From Halobacteriovorax sp. (GTDB lineage Bacteria; Bdellovibrionota; Bacteriovoracia; Bacteriovoracales; Bacteriovoracaceae), in assembly GCA_002720865.1 (NCBI GenBank), contig PBIO01000023.1, positions 1 through 32,973 of the forward strand: DNA of 32,973 nucleotides. Reading direction: 5' to 3'. Below, one piece after another: positions 7,655 through 18,200 of the stretch. A model generated the notes under the pieces. It made no database searches, was not told the DNA's origin, and worked only from the letters and a program-made list of their open reading frames with translations. The position numbers and the translations under genes were made by a program. How positions within the stretch are numbered: the first letter of the stretch is position 1; each line of letters opens with the position of its first letter.

Positions 7655-9455
7655 TCTTCTGACCAGCGTAGGGTTGGTGGGAGTTTGTGCTCCTCCGTCT
7701 TTTGCAGATGCGCCTGGAACAAACATCCCCTGGACTACGGACTATGAAGCAGATCCACTCGCGGGAGATCCAGTAAACCAGGGAGACGATTGGATTCGAC
7801 GACTTAAAACAGACCTACGAACTAAGCTTCAAGTAGAGCATCAGATTGGCAACTTCTATTCAGGATCTGCTCAGGATAATGCACTACATCGGGTTGGTTC
7901 TGCTAGGTGTTTTTTCTCTGATGCTGCACCCACTAAACTGGGTGGTCCTGAAATGCAGAGTGGGGAGGTCATTAAAGATATTGACAAAGCTACAGGAGCC
8001 GCAGCATCTGGGAATACTCACTTACTAACTACGGCAGAAACGAATGGATCAGATGACGAAGTAGGTTCAGGGGTAGCTAGAAAAGTTGGCTATGGACGTT
8101 GCTGGATTGACGTAGACGGTCCTGATAATGTAGCAGGCAACTACGACGATTATAGTCTTTATGTCTACAATGGAACTGGTTGGTCAGTGCCATGGTTTCC
8201 CAACAAACCAAACTCTGGAAATAATCTTCTTCCAGACGGTGGGTTTGAAGGAAATCCTGTATCGCTTTCATTGGCTACATGTGTAAATCCTACAACTGAT
8301 GATCCTTGGGTACCTGCCGCAACAACTAACACCCCAATTGGGTGGCAGTGCATTGATGCTGCTTCTGACAATCAAATACAAAATGAAGTTATCACTGATA
8401 ATGTAATGGGTCAGGGGTATGGTATACAAGTCAAGAGTAATGGAGATACTCTAAGAGGAATTTGGGCTCAAGTTGAGTTGAAAGACCTCACTCAGTACAA
8501 CATTGCAGTTCAAGTTATTGGAGATGCCGCAGATGACGTTTGTGTATTGGCAGTTGACTCTCCTCCTGGCAGTTCAGATGAACTTACACTAAGCCATACA
8601 GGGACTGCACAAGGATATCTTCAAGGTACGTTTAAGACAACTTCAGATCCTACTACAGAAGTTTTTCTTAAAGCTTCTGCCGATGGAGATATTTGTACTT
8701 TTGATAATATCCGGTTGGTGGAAGCAGGTGCTATTGATACCACAACTGGAAGCGGCTCTAATGTAGCCAGCAGTGGAAGTTTCTACTGGTATAAAGAAGC
8801 TACCTCGCAGGGAACGGTAGCGGTTGATGGTACTACTGGCGGGACAGATATTATTACGAGTCCAACCTTTAAGGTTAATGCACCAAACTGTACTTATATT
8901 GTAAAGGGTACAACTAACATAAAAAATGAAACAGCCGTAGGACACTGGGGGACAGAAGCTGATGAATATTACGATTTTGGTGCTTTAGCTGCCAATGTAA
9001 GAATTCTAACAAATGGTGCTACTAGTGCTGTAACTGCTAGACCTCTTTGTCCTAATGGTATATTAACTAATATTATACCAAGTGATACTGCTAAGATTAG
9101 CACGAATGTGTCGCAAACCGAATTATATTGTTCTATGATTGGCACCTCTGGTTCTTACTATTATACACTAGATACCTTAAATAGCATAGCCGGAGCTACC
9201 AGGATTTATAACACCGGATATCGTTGGGGTATCGATACTAAACATGTAGAACATGTCATCGTAAATCCACCCCCCGGAACTACTTATGCGTTTAAGTTGA
9301 ATGCAGCAATGTCTTACGATCCTCCTGGCAGTGCAACTATGAGTGACGCGTTTAGATGGTGTGGTGGTGACTGTCATGCTGGTGCCGACCTTGGAGATGT
9401 ATCAGGATTTCCTCCCAACAGACTGAGCGTCCAGGCCATTTGCCCAGGAGACTAG
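7623..9455 (+). CDS. Tail-fibre-like protein with signal peptide
   Basis: This 610-residue product starts with a signal peptide (MNYTLKSLLASLLTSVGLVG) with likely cleavage after PSFA. It then reads DAPGTNIPWTTDYEADPLAG and DWIRRLKTDLRTKLQVEHQ. The last motif (D-x-I-R-x-L-K followed by VEH) is common near the N-terminus of phage tail-fibre and appendage proteins. The remainder is strand-rich with about 12 cysteines, and residues about 190-370 look like a carbohydrate-binding-type beta-sandwich (NNLLPDGGFEGNPV, DICTFDNIRLVEAG). ATG 7623 gives the signal at the N-terminus and is preferred over the GTG at 7587. The gene overlaps the adaptor-like gene by 32 bases. Export of a fibre-type protein is unexpected. 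Confidence 0.55.
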   Translation: MNYTLKSLLASLLTSVGLVGVCAPPSFADAPGTNIPWTTDYEADPLAGDPVNQGDDWIRRLKTDLRTKLQVEHQIGNFYSGSAQDNALHRVGSARCFFSDAAPTKLGGPEMQSGEVIKDIDKATGAAASGNTHLLTTAETNGSDDEVGSGVARKVGYGRCWIDVDGPDNVAGNYDDYSLYVYNGTGWSVPWFPNKPNSGNNLLPDGGFEGNPVSLSLATCVNPTTDDPWVPAATTNTPIGWQCIDAASDNQIQNEVITDNVMGQGYGIQVKSNGDTLRGIWAQVELKDLTQYNIAVQVIGDAADDVCVLAVDSPPGSSDELTLSHTGTAQGYLQGTFKTTSDPTTEVFLKASADGDICTFDNIRLVEAGAIDTTTGSGSNVASSGSFYWYKEATSQGTVAVDGTTGGTDIITSPTFKVNAPNCTYIVKGTTNIKNETAVGHWGTEADEYYDFGALAANVRILTNGATSAVTARPLCPNGILTNIIPSDTAKISTNVSQTELYCSMIGTSGSYYYTLDTLNSIAGATRIYNTGYRWGIDTKHVEHVIVNPPPGTTYAFKLNAAMSYDPPGSATMSDAFRWCGGDCHAGADLGDVSGFPPNRLSVQAICPGD

Positions 9456-9458
9456 CCT

Positions 9459-11516
9459 ATGTCCCCGATGAACAGATTTGCTGGTGAGAAGGTAGACATC
9501 TACGGCAACCAGAGTCGAATTCCGGCTGGTGGTGCATTGCTTAACTACCAGCAACGCGAACGGGCACTGGGCCAACAGTATCTAGCTGGACGAAATCGTG
9601 CAGAGTATTTCAATCCCTGGGCAGGATACACTCCAGACCTTCCACATAAGATGATTGATTGCAACTCTGCAATCGACATTGTGGGATTGATCTCCAGACC
9701 GGATACTTACAGCAATGGTGAAGTACTAACTAATACGTCTGGGTATGTTCAACAGTCGAATTACCGGAATATTGGAAGTAGTAGTGATGAAACTCAACTA
9801 GGCCATTCTGATTCTATTTGTAAAATCACCCGGCTAGATCTCTTTGAATCCAGAACTGCTGCTGGAGCACCAACCAATGATACGTCTGATTCAGGGATGG
9901 CACTTACTGCTGGAAATGGATCTACTGTAGGATCTGGGAAGCTTTATAAGTTGGTACCGAATACCAACAAATGGACAGAGATTGATTTTCGTACAACTAA
10001 TACTGGCTCTATTGCAGTGTTCCATACAGATTCTGAGATGAAAGCTACCGAGGCAGGAGATACTACAGGAACTTATCCCTTTAAATCTATGCCAGATAGT
10101 TGTGTGTTCTCTAGCGGCGCTCCTATTCGTAAGATTACAGATGCAGAAAGCAGTCCTGCTGCACAAAATATGTTCATAACTGAGCCAGTATTTATCTTTA
10201 CCAACAATTCCGATCCAGTTAATGTTTTTCCCTGCCTTACAGGAGTGTATGAATATCAACCACTAACTGATAAATTGGGAAGTGGTACTGCGGTTACCAC
10301 CGCGAAGGCCGACTTTCGTGCAGTCAGTGTCGAGTCGTTCGGTGACCGGGTGTATTTTCTCAACACCTACGAGGCAACAGTTCGCCACCCTCAGCGACTC
10401 AGGCGAACAGCCCGTGGAACTGCTGACCCTGATCCCGCCAATGTTGGATCTGGTTATATTGACCTTGACCAGTTTGCCGGGGCAGGACTACGAGTAGAAA
10501 CTCTGGGCAATGTGTTGGTTTGCTACTTTGAAGATGGAGTGGCATTTATCCGAGAGACAGGACTAGCTACCGCACCTAATTCAGTACAGGTTCTAGATAA
10601 CCAGAAAAGCTTAGTTGGGACTCATGCAGTTACCCGTATCAGTGACAACGAACACTTTGGAATCTTCGACGATGGCTGGTGGATTCTAGACAGTAATGGT
10701 AGATGGCGCGAAGTGGGTGTTGCTGAAGCTGGAGGGGCTCGCTTCGATAAATGGAAGAGGACTTTTTATTCGCTGTGTGATACGCACAACGAAGGCTATC
10801 GAGTGCAAACTTTTTTCGATGAAGAAAACCGTTGGGTTTATATTACGGTCCCGGTGGACTCTTCAGAGATTACCCAAGTTTGGATTTATGATATTGACTC
10901 AGATAGAGTTTGGGTTGATTCATACACCAGCGATACTGCAAATAAACAAGGAGTGACTGTTTTCGGAACTGCTGTTTCTAGAGATGCTAGTGCAATAGCT
11001 TGGTCTGATGTAGGAGATGACACTAGTTGGGGGACTGGTTCTGGTGGCGGTACCTGGGACGATGATTTTCCAGAAACTCCCACTTGGGGATCTTTGGCTC
11101 CGGCTATCGGAACACATAAAATGTACCACGGAAATGAAAGTGGTATTCTTTTCGAGCATCACTGTGACATTTACACCAAAGCAGGTGAAGAACCTAATTG
11201 GCTATATGATGCGGCACAAAAAAGTTCACGGTGGTTGCAGACTTTAGACAGACTTAAAATAGAATATGTAACAAGTCCCATCGGTGGAAACATTACAGTT
11301 TCAGCTAAAGCAGGTAAAACTCTTTCAGGTCAATCTGCTGCTATTGCCACCAGCGAAGAAGATGGCGATAACTTTATTCATAATATTTTATCGACGAATA
11401 ATACCTTTCGTGTAACTAATGAAAACTTAGGCTTCCAGATTGCTGGAAAAGTTCCAATTAAAATTCGTGGGTTCTATGTAGACTATCTGGAAAACAACGT
11501 AGAGCGGCGAGGCTAA
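9459..11516 (+). CDS. Tail-hub / DNA-stabilisation-like protein, propeller candidate
   Basis: The 685-residue protein has repeated blocks in which strands end in short aromatic motifs, for example GNVLVCYFEDGVAFIRE, GIFDDGWWILDSNGRW and NRWVYITVPVDSS. Such blade-like repeats, together with a position downstream of an adaptor-like gene, suggest a beta-propeller tail hub of the P22 gp10 (packaged-DNA stabilisation) type. P22 gp10 is 472 residues, so this one is larger; the C-terminal part (after about 560) may add a separate domain. The start is supported by AGGAG eight bases before ATG. No signal peptide is present. The family assignment is inferred from pattern only. Confidence 0.45.
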   Translation: MSPMNRFAGEKVDIYGNQSRIPAGGALLNYQQRERALGQQYLAGRNRAEYFNPWAGYTPDLPHKMIDCNSAIDIVGLISRPDTYSNGEVLTNTSGYVQQSNYRNIGSSSDETQLGHSDSICKITRLDLFESRTAAGAPTNDTSDSGMALTAGNGSTVGSGKLYKLVPNTNKWTEIDFRTTNTGSIAVFHTDSEMKATEAGDTTGTYPFKSMPDSCVFSSGAPIRKITDAESSPAAQNMFITEPVFIFTNNSDPVNVFPCLTGVYEYQPLTDKLGSGTAVTTAKADFRAVSVESFGDRVYFLNTYEATVRHPQRLRRTARGTADPDPANVGSGYIDLDQFAGAGLRVETLGNVLVCYFEDGVAFIRETGLATAPNSVQVLDNQKSLVGTHAVTRISDNEHFGIFDDGWWILDSNGRWREVGVAEAGGARFDKWKRTFYSLCDTHNEGYRVQTFFDEENRWVYITVPVDSSEITQVWIYDIDSDRVWVDSYTSDTANKQGVTVFGTAVSRDASAIAWSDVGDDTSWGTGSGGGTWDDDFPETPTWGSLAPAIGTHKMYHGNESGILFEHHCDIYTKAGEEPNWLYDAAQKSSRWLQTLDRLKIEYVTSPIGGNITVSAKAGKTLSGQSAAIATSEEDGDNFIHNILSTNNTFRVTNENLGFQIAGKVPIKIRGFYVDYLENNVERRG

Positions 11517-11517
11517 A

Positions 11518-12045
11518 ATGGCCAGAACCTACGAAGTTAACATTAACCCGGAGGATCCCAATTCGATTGCTGAGGCTCTCAGTGTTCTTCTTCGCGTCGT
11601 AGACCGGGAGATTGAATTCGGGAATCCACAGAATCCAATTGGGGAGGATGCTACCTCTTCGGCTCAGGTTGCTGGAGCAGACGGTGGAGCAATCCCAGCA
11701 CACAACGGTGTGCTGGAAAACATTCGAGGGAGTTGGGTTGAGATTACTGTAGACTCGTCTTCGGACACGGATACAAAAATCGACTGTGCTCACAATCTCA
11801 ATGTGCCTATGACTAGCGGAGTTGCCGAGGCTAATGTAAGGTGGATGGTCATGGGGATTAAGCATGATGGGCAGGGAGCAGGTGATGCTTCTACCATCTC
11901 AGTTTCCTATGAAACGGGAGACAGTGGATCTATCACTGCGGATAGTTTCCCCCTGCGCGTCTACGCAAATTCGCGAACAGTAGATGACAGTCACCCCATC
12001 AAAATCACCCTCTTCTTCATACCCGCTGTGAGGTGGCCTGATTGA
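11518..12045 (+). CDS. Structural protein, unknown
   Basis: The 175-residue product has a short helical N-terminus (IAEALSVLLRVVDREIEFG) followed by a strand-rich body that ends ITLFFIPAVRWPD. This pattern, a small assembly helix plus a beta-sandwich, is common in short tail-tip or fibre-associated proteins. GAGG lies five bases before ATG. The end overlaps the start of the acetyltransferase gene by four bases. No family recognised. Confidence 0.5.
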   Translation: MARTYEVNINPEDPNSIAEALSVLLRVVDREIEFGNPQNPIGEDATSSAQVAGADGGAIPAHNGVLENIRGSWVEITVDSSSDTDTKIDCAHNLNVPMTSGVAEANVRWMVMGIKHDGQGAGDASTISVSYETGDSGSITADSFPLRVYANSRTVDDSHPIKITLFFIPAVRWPD

Positions 12046-12566
12046 TCGTAAGAATCGCTGAGCATTCAGATCGACAAGCATTTGTTAAACTTTGGAAAGA
12101 ATACCTAGAGGAACAGCACCAGGATTTAGGTCACCATGTACTACCCTCGAAAGAAAACGTCCTTGAGTTCACCCGGCTATTTGAAGCTTATACGGCTGGG
12201 AGTCTCTGGGGCGTTTGTGTTTTGATGAGCCCCGCCGAAGGAGAGGAACCTGTGGGGGTGTGCATGATGGGGGAGAATTTCCCTGGGGGAGTCCACCTGA
12301 AAACTGCCTGGGGGAAAGTTGCTGAGTACTGGGGGATTTATGTTAAAAAAGAGTATAGAAGGGCGGGAGCAGCCCGAGCAGTAGCTAAACCTTGTTTTGA
12401 ACTAGCAAAATCGCTAGGATTCAATAGGGCAATTACGTCTATGTTAGTGGATGACCCTATTGCAGATGAAAAAATGCAGATCATTAATGAAGACACTTCC
12501 TGGGATGTAAAACCTGGGATGGTTGTTTATGTCTCTAAAGATCTCCAGTCTATGGTGGAGGATTAA
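12042..12566 (+). CDS. GNAT-family N-acetyltransferase
   Basis: This 174-residue protein shows the GNAT fold order: an N-terminal strand and helix (IVRIAEHSDRQAFVKLWKEY), central strands with a Gly-Val pair (PVGVCMMGE), then the acetyl-CoA-binding motif A, where WGIYVKKEYRRAGAARAV matches the family pattern of a strand followed by R-R-x-G-x-A and a helix. GNAT enzymes move an acetyl group from acetyl-CoA to an amine; the substrate is unknown here. Translation starts at TTG 12042, overlapping the previous stop (TTGA). The gene lies inside the virion operon, so a target among capsid, ejection or host proteins is possible but unproven. Confidence 0.75.
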   Translation: MIVRIAEHSDRQAFVKLWKEYLEEQHQDLGHHVLPSKENVLEFTRLFEAYTAGSLWGVCVLMSPAEGEEPVGVCMMGENFPGGVHLKTAWGKVAEYWGIYVKKEYRRAGAARAVAKPCFELAKSLGFNRAITSMLVDDPIADEKMQIINEDTSWDVKPGMVVYVSKDLQSMVED

Positions 12567-12569
12567 GTT

Positions 12570-13253
12570 ATGGGTTCTGGTGGAAGTTCTACTAGTCAAC
12601 AACAGGCAGAAAATGTTTTAGGAACTCTGTCTCCTCTTTTGCCGGTAATTGGGCAGATAATGGGGTTGTCCCCAATTACTCATAAAGGTGCATTTCAGTG
12701 GGGTGATGCCATTCCCGATTTCATGGGACAGGGTGGTATTCTTGAAGGTTTTAATCCTAGAGGACTTTTTGACCCGGCAGTAGTTCCCACGCCACAGGTA
12801 GACGTAGCAGGATCTCTTGGAGCAGCCCAAAGTGCTTTGGGGTCCATGTCTGACATTGCTCGTGGTGGTGGCGTAGATGAAGATGTGAATCTGGCAAATA
12901 TTATTCTGACCCAGCGTCAGCTTCCAGCACTGAAAGAGGAAATGGGTGCTGGTCTAGGGCTTGGGCCTGGAGACTCTGACTTTAATGCAAGGTTGGCAGA
13001 CATCATGGGGCAGAATGCCGCAACGATTGCCTCCCTTGGTACCGAGCGAAAAATGCAGGCTGGTCAGCTTGTACCTAGTATGGCTGGAAATCTATTTAAT
13101 CTTCAAGGGGGAGCTTCTCAGATTATGGCAGGCAGAGATCCCAATCGTGCAATGTTGAATACTTTGAAAGATATTGCTGGATTTGGTACTCAGGCTGGCG
13201 GAATGGGTGAGTCTTCTGGCAAATCGTCGTCTTGGGAATTTGGACTTGGTTAA
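12570..13253 (+). CDS. Internal virion / ejection-type protein (small)
   Basis: This 227-residue product is Gly, Ala, Gln and Met rich, with an N-terminus of low complexity (MGSGGSSTSQQQAENVLG) and hydrophobic helices (LSPLLPVIGQIMG). Composition and position as the first of three genes that grow in size (227, 660, 1225 residues) match the ejection-protein clusters of podoviruses, whose products leave the capsid ahead of the DNA. GGAGG is placed eight bases before ATG. No named family is seen, and the ejection role is inferred from arrangement. Confidence 0.5.
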   Translation: MGSGGSSTSQQQAENVLGTLSPLLPVIGQIMGLSPITHKGAFQWGDAIPDFMGQGGILEGFNPRGLFDPAVVPTPQVDVAGSLGAAQSALGSMSDIARGGGVDEDVNLANIILTQRQLPALKEEMGAGLGLGPGDSDFNARLADIMGQNAATIASLGTERKMQAGQLVPSMAGNLFNLQGGASQIMAGRDPNRAMLNTLKDIAGFGTQAGGMGESSGKSSSWEFGLG

Positions 13254-13268
13254 AGAAGGAATTTAGTT

Positions 13269-15251
13269 ATGGCTAATGGACAAGGACCGGGAGTAGAGCA
13301 GTTTAAAACTCTTTTAGGTAATCCCGATGAGATGAACTCTCTACAAAGAATTCGGAGAGAACGTGATCTTGCAGCGCAGAGAGTAGAAAACGAATACCGG
13401 AACAATCTTGAAAAGCAAGAAGCTAGATTAAATAAGCTTGGCGCAAAGAACGCTGAAGCCGCCAAAAGGAAAGCGATTGCTCAGCAGGGAGGCAAGATTC
13501 TTGCCGGTGAAATTGAAGGTGCTACAGGGCAGGCTGCTCCGGTAGATTTGCAGCCAGGACCTTCTGGACTTCTTGCCAATGTGGGGGAAGTAGATGCTGG
13601 AACAATGGGGGCAGCGGCAGCAGGTGGAGGGCACTTTGAGTTTGCTCCCGAGGCATCACCTGAAAAACTAAATGAACAAATGCTGGCAAACATGGCCGAT
13701 TTGGGGATTGATCCAAAGGACCCAAATCAGAGTGCTAAAGTAGATCTTTTTCAACGAGCCCACAGAGAAAACATGGCCCAGCGGCAACCGTATCGCCGGG
13801 GGATAACTGGGTTTCCTCAAATAGATCAATTTATGGGAGTTCTTGGTGCGATGGGCATTGGGCCTGGGGGGAGTACAACTGAGTATATGCCACCCCAGAG
13901 TGTAACTTCTTCTCAAATGCGGAATATAGAAGAAGCGGACAAACAGGTAGCAGAGGCTGAGCTAACAAGGACTCGCGCCGCAGCGGCAGAAACCGAACGA
14001 GAAAAAGCCCGGAAACATGCGGCGAAAAAAAGAATATGGGAAGAAGGTGCACACGAACACGAAATAAAACGGCGTAAACAAGAATTTCATCTTACAGACT
14101 TACAGATTAAAGACGAAGAAGCTTATAATGTCGGGGCAAAAGAAATGGTTGACTCTCTATCACCTACGGGTGGCGATGGTCAAAAAATTCCCGATAGAAT
14201 TAGCCCCCTAAGAGCAGAAGGTATTCTTAGATCCGAGGGGGGTAGGACGGGAGAACTGAATAAACTTAATGCAGCAAGCAGCAATATTACTAACGCAGTT
14301 CCAACAGGGACAAATTGGGAAGATGTAGCGGGTCATTCATCTAATCGTTTTATGCAAGCCTTTATTAAAGACAATGCTACGACTATGAGTGCTGTGAGTA
14401 ACGGTGAGATTTTTATGTTTTCTGGTGATTTTGGACCAGATATTCTAGGTCAGTCTAAAGAAGAAATTTTTTCTGACGAATCAAAAAGACCTTATAGATC
14501 TAAAGAGATGTCTGTACTACCCCTCCAACCTAGGTTTAATCAAATTATACATTCTTCTTCAGAGGCGGGAGCTAAGAATTATGCAATGGGAGAATTTTTC
14601 GGCGATATAGTCGGATCACATTATATTGGAAGATACGGGTTGACTAAAGAGTGGCGAGAACTAAGTGAAAATTTTATTGATAAAAATGGAGAATTCAATA
14701 CAAAGGCTTTTGGTAAGTTCAAAAACGCTATGATCAAACAAGGCCAACATGGTAATGCTAAATCTCTTAATCTTTTATTTGGCCAACTTATCGCAAGAAC
14801 AAAAGATGCCAGCGAGGAGCAACGAAATATAGATCTGCGGCCTTCCGTGCCTACTCAAGAACCAGAGCCGGAAGTATCTGTTGGGGCTAAAGGGCAAAAA
14901 GTTGGAGAGGAAATTAGAGAAGGAGTCGGGACTGCGGTGGAGAACATCGGAGGTGTTCTTGCTAAGGTACCGGGGGTTTTGAGAGAAGGAGTAGAATTTG
15001 GTGCTGGTGTTGAGGAAGGTCTAGGAGTTCCCCTTCTCACCACACCTGGGCCGTTTGGGGCGGGTCTATATTTTAGAACAGCTGATCAGATCTTGGAACT
15101 TATGTCTAACTTGCTTAATACGTCAAAGCCTCCTTCTTCGACATACCCGCTGCCGCCCGAGGGAAAGGGAGAATCAACCGATGCTGAACTTCAAGGGACC
15201 CGCTTCCACAAGATGTGGCGTGCCCTCCAAAAAGACCTCGAAGATAGATAA
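13269..15251 (+). CDS. Internal virion / ejection-type protein (medium)
   Basis: The 660-residue protein has a helical N-terminus (RIRRERDLAAQRVENEYR, residues about 26-60) and a long charged coiled coil at about 225-275 (EEADKQVAEAELTRTRAAAA onward). A mixed middle domain and a Gly-rich region with amphipathic helices (about 540-620) follow. It has no signal peptide. Such alanine- and charge-rich helical proteins are typical of phage internal virion proteins that line the ejection channel. AAGGA lies eight bases before ATG. The next gene starts four bases after the stop. No enzymatic motif is visible. Confidence 0.5.
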   Translation: MANGQGPGVEQFKTLLGNPDEMNSLQRIRRERDLAAQRVENEYRNNLEKQEARLNKLGAKNAEAAKRKAIAQQGGKILAGEIEGATGQAAPVDLQPGPSGLLANVGEVDAGTMGAAAAGGGHFEFAPEASPEKLNEQMLANMADLGIDPKDPNQSAKVDLFQRAHRENMAQRQPYRRGITGFPQIDQFMGVLGAMGIGPGGSTTEYMPPQSVTSSQMRNIEEADKQVAEAELTRTRAAAAETEREKARKHAAKKRIWEEGAHEHEIKRRKQEFHLTDLQIKDEEAYNVGAKEMVDSLSPTGGDGQKIPDRISPLRAEGILRSEGGRTGELNKLNAASSNITNAVPTGTNWEDVAGHSSNRFMQAFIKDNATTMSAVSNGEIFMFSGDFGPDILGQSKEEIFSDESKRPYRSKEMSVLPLQPRFNQIIHSSSEAGAKNYAMGEFFGDIVGSHYIGRYGLTKEWRELSENFIDKNGEFNTKAFGKFKNAMIKQGQHGNAKSLNLLFGQLIARTKDASEEQRNIDLRPSVPTQEPEPEVSVGAKGQKVGEEIREGVGTAVENIGGVLAKVPGVLREGVEFGAGVEEGLGVPLLTTPGPFGAGLYFRTADQILELMSNLLNTSKPPSSTYPLPPEGKGESTDAELQGTRFHKMWRALQKDLEDR

Positions 15252-15254
15252 CCT

Positions 15255-18200
15255 ATGGCAGATGATTTCACATACGATTTCGACCTTGATGATGACGATG
15301 GAAATTTTCTAGAGTCATTCGGTGGTGGACTGTATACGGGGGTTTTGAAAGACCCCCTTGTCGGGCCTGCCGTGAGCGAAATTTCTTCTCTGCTGGGATT
15401 CTCCGATGAGGAGCAACAGATTTTTACGGAAGGACTTAGAAATTCAACCTCCCGTAATATTGGAGAGTTTATCGGGGAATGGTCCCCGGTCATTATAGGA
15501 TCTATTACTGGGTTTGGTGTAGGCAGTGCTGCCGTGCGGGGAGCTGCGGGGATTCTTGGTAAGTCAGCCTTAAAAGCTGGAGCTACTTCGGCTACGACAG
15601 GGCTAAGAGGTCAGTTTGCCCGACAGGCAATAATTAACCAAGCTAAGAGGCCCGATGCACAGGCAATTAAAAAGCTTGATGCTGCCGTGCGTAGACGGAT
15701 AGATGCTCCAGAGGATAGTCTAAAATTTGTTCAGCAATATGATAAATTTTACAATGAACTTAAAGGTAAATATATTCCCGGTATAAATTTCAAAGTTCCC
15801 GGTGCAGTCCGTGCAATGGAAATTGCAGGAGGTGCCATTGGCGAGGGTGCCTTTATGGGTGCCCATGAATTTTCCAGGGAATACGATATAGACGAAGCAA
15901 CTAAAGCAGCATTGTTGACTACTGCAATTTCAGGAACTTTTGGTGGAGCACTATTGGGCATAGGAAAAGCCCTCCATACTGGCGGAGACTTTGCAGAAAG
16001 CGAACTTAAAAAAGATCCCAGATTTCTAGCCGCAGCAAAGCTACTATATGAAAAAGTAGCTGAGCCTGAAAAGGCATCACTTGCAAGTATTAAAACCAAA
16101 ATTGATAATGTTTTAGGTATAGATAGGCAACTAGAAAATATTGAAGGACTTACTGGCAAAGTTGGGTACAAATATAAAGAGGGTGAAACTGTAAAACTAG
16201 GTTGGGGAACCGTAAAACGAGAAGGTGATTTTACAACCTACCAGTTTAAGAGTGGTACTAAAATTGTAGTTCAAGGAAATGATCATCTACATGATATCTC
16301 ATTTGCAGGTAAAAAAGGATCCAAAAACTGGATATCTGACAAAGGCAAAATCCGACCGGAAGTCGAAAAAGATATTGCAATTGCCGCATCTGATTCTGGT
16401 GTAAGTCAATTTATACGTGGAACTTCTGCCGGGAAAGATGACCAATTCCGAAGGTATATGGAAATTACCGAAGGACTGCTGGATGTTCCGAGCCCTGCTA
16501 TAAATCTAGCTAAGGGTATTAGAGATAGGGCAATTTGGAAAAAGGCGCAGGAAAAGTTTCCTGGGATTCACCAACGAAGCGAGTTTCATGCGGAAGTTGA
16601 AAGACTTGTTGCTGAGACTGGAAAACTACGTAGAGAAGCAATTGCAATCAAATCTAATCTTAGACAATTGTACAAAACTCTTGTAACCCATACTGATAGT
16701 TCAATTTTGTACAGCCGAGGAACACCGAAAGATTTCAACGCAGTTACTGGATGGCTCAGAAATATACTCACTAAAATTGCCATTACGCCCGAAAGTTATG
16801 AAGGAAAAATGGGCGTTATTCTGTCCAATGTTATTCGTGGATGGAAATCCGCAGAGGCAGATCATCTTGTAGGTCGGTCTTATATCCAAAGTAAACTTAC
16901 TGAAATTCAAGTTGCCATGGGAAAGGCGGCAAATATAGGTGTAAGTAAAACTGGAAGACAGGCCAGAGGTCGTCTTGGACTTACTAAAGACAATCAAAAA
17001 CTCTGGGCTGAACTTTTCAATGCAAGAGAAAGTCTTCACGGTGAACAGGCAGTTAAGGATCTTTTGACTAAGCGTGGCATTAAAAGTGAAGAAAGTCATA
17101 AGGCAGTTTTAGATCAATTTACAAAACTGGAAAAATTTCTAAAAGAAATCTATAAACCACTTCAGCAATTGGGTGGTGGTAAAATTATGGGGCTTGACGA
17201 ACTGATGCAGAACGGCACCAGTTTCTACGTGCCTAAAGTTCTGCGCGAATTGGGAGACGCTCGATTAAAAAAGCTCGCAGTAAGTATGGACTCAGATTAT
17301 GCCGAGTTTATTAATAGAGAAATTGGTAAAGGGTTTAATCGTTATGGTTCTGTTGATAACAACAGAAAAATAAAAGGCACCCTACTTGAAAATCTTAGCG
17401 GAGATAATCCGCTCCCCTTTATTTCTGATCCCTGGCAAGCCAACTATATGTATTTGGTTGGTGCCAATAGACGATATGCGTATGCTTCCCGCTTTGGCAT
17501 GATGTCCGCTGGAAGAAATACCGATAAAGTAATCGCTGGTATCAAGCAAGCTGCAATGAAAGAAGGTGCCAATCCTCAAATTACTAACACTATAGTAGAT
17601 GCTGTTTTTGATCGTACAATCCACGATGCTACAACTAAGAGAATGTCTCAGCTTTTTGTTAATTCTGAGATTGCCTCAAAGTTGACGTTGGCTGTGATTC
17701 CAAATTTAAGTCAGAGTGTAAACACTATGATGATGTTTGGATTTAAGAATACCGTTTCCGGTTTGTTCGCAACCGCAAGGCGTCTAGATAGTCAGCAGAT
17801 TATGACTGCTTTGGCACTTCAGGATAGTGTTTATTCAGGTCTAGGACGGGCAAGTGCGGCAGAAGCTCAGTTTGCGGAAGATGCCGGTTCAAAAGTTTTG
17901 GATAAAATGGCTACGTGGGCGGATATTTTCGCAGATCGTATGTTGAGACATACCGGATTTACATGGACGGAAAAACAAAATCGTTTGATTGCAGGGCATG
18001 CGGCGCAATATACGATGATGGAGACTTTGTTTAAGGCGCATGCGGGAAAACTTACAGGCAGGAAATACTTAGAGGCTAAAAGGAGAATGGCTGATTTAGG
18101 AATCAACCTAGATGAAGCCGTTGTTAAATTTGACGGTGTTCTAAGGAGTCCCAACTATGATCCTGATACACCCTCTAAGTTTATTTCAGACATGGCTAAA

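Noticed and set aside
7623-7700. Lipoprotein signal in the fibre-like protein (GVC near the cleavage region)
   Set aside because: The residue before Cys is Val, which does not fit a lipobox; the AFA-like site after PSFA is a better cleavage point.
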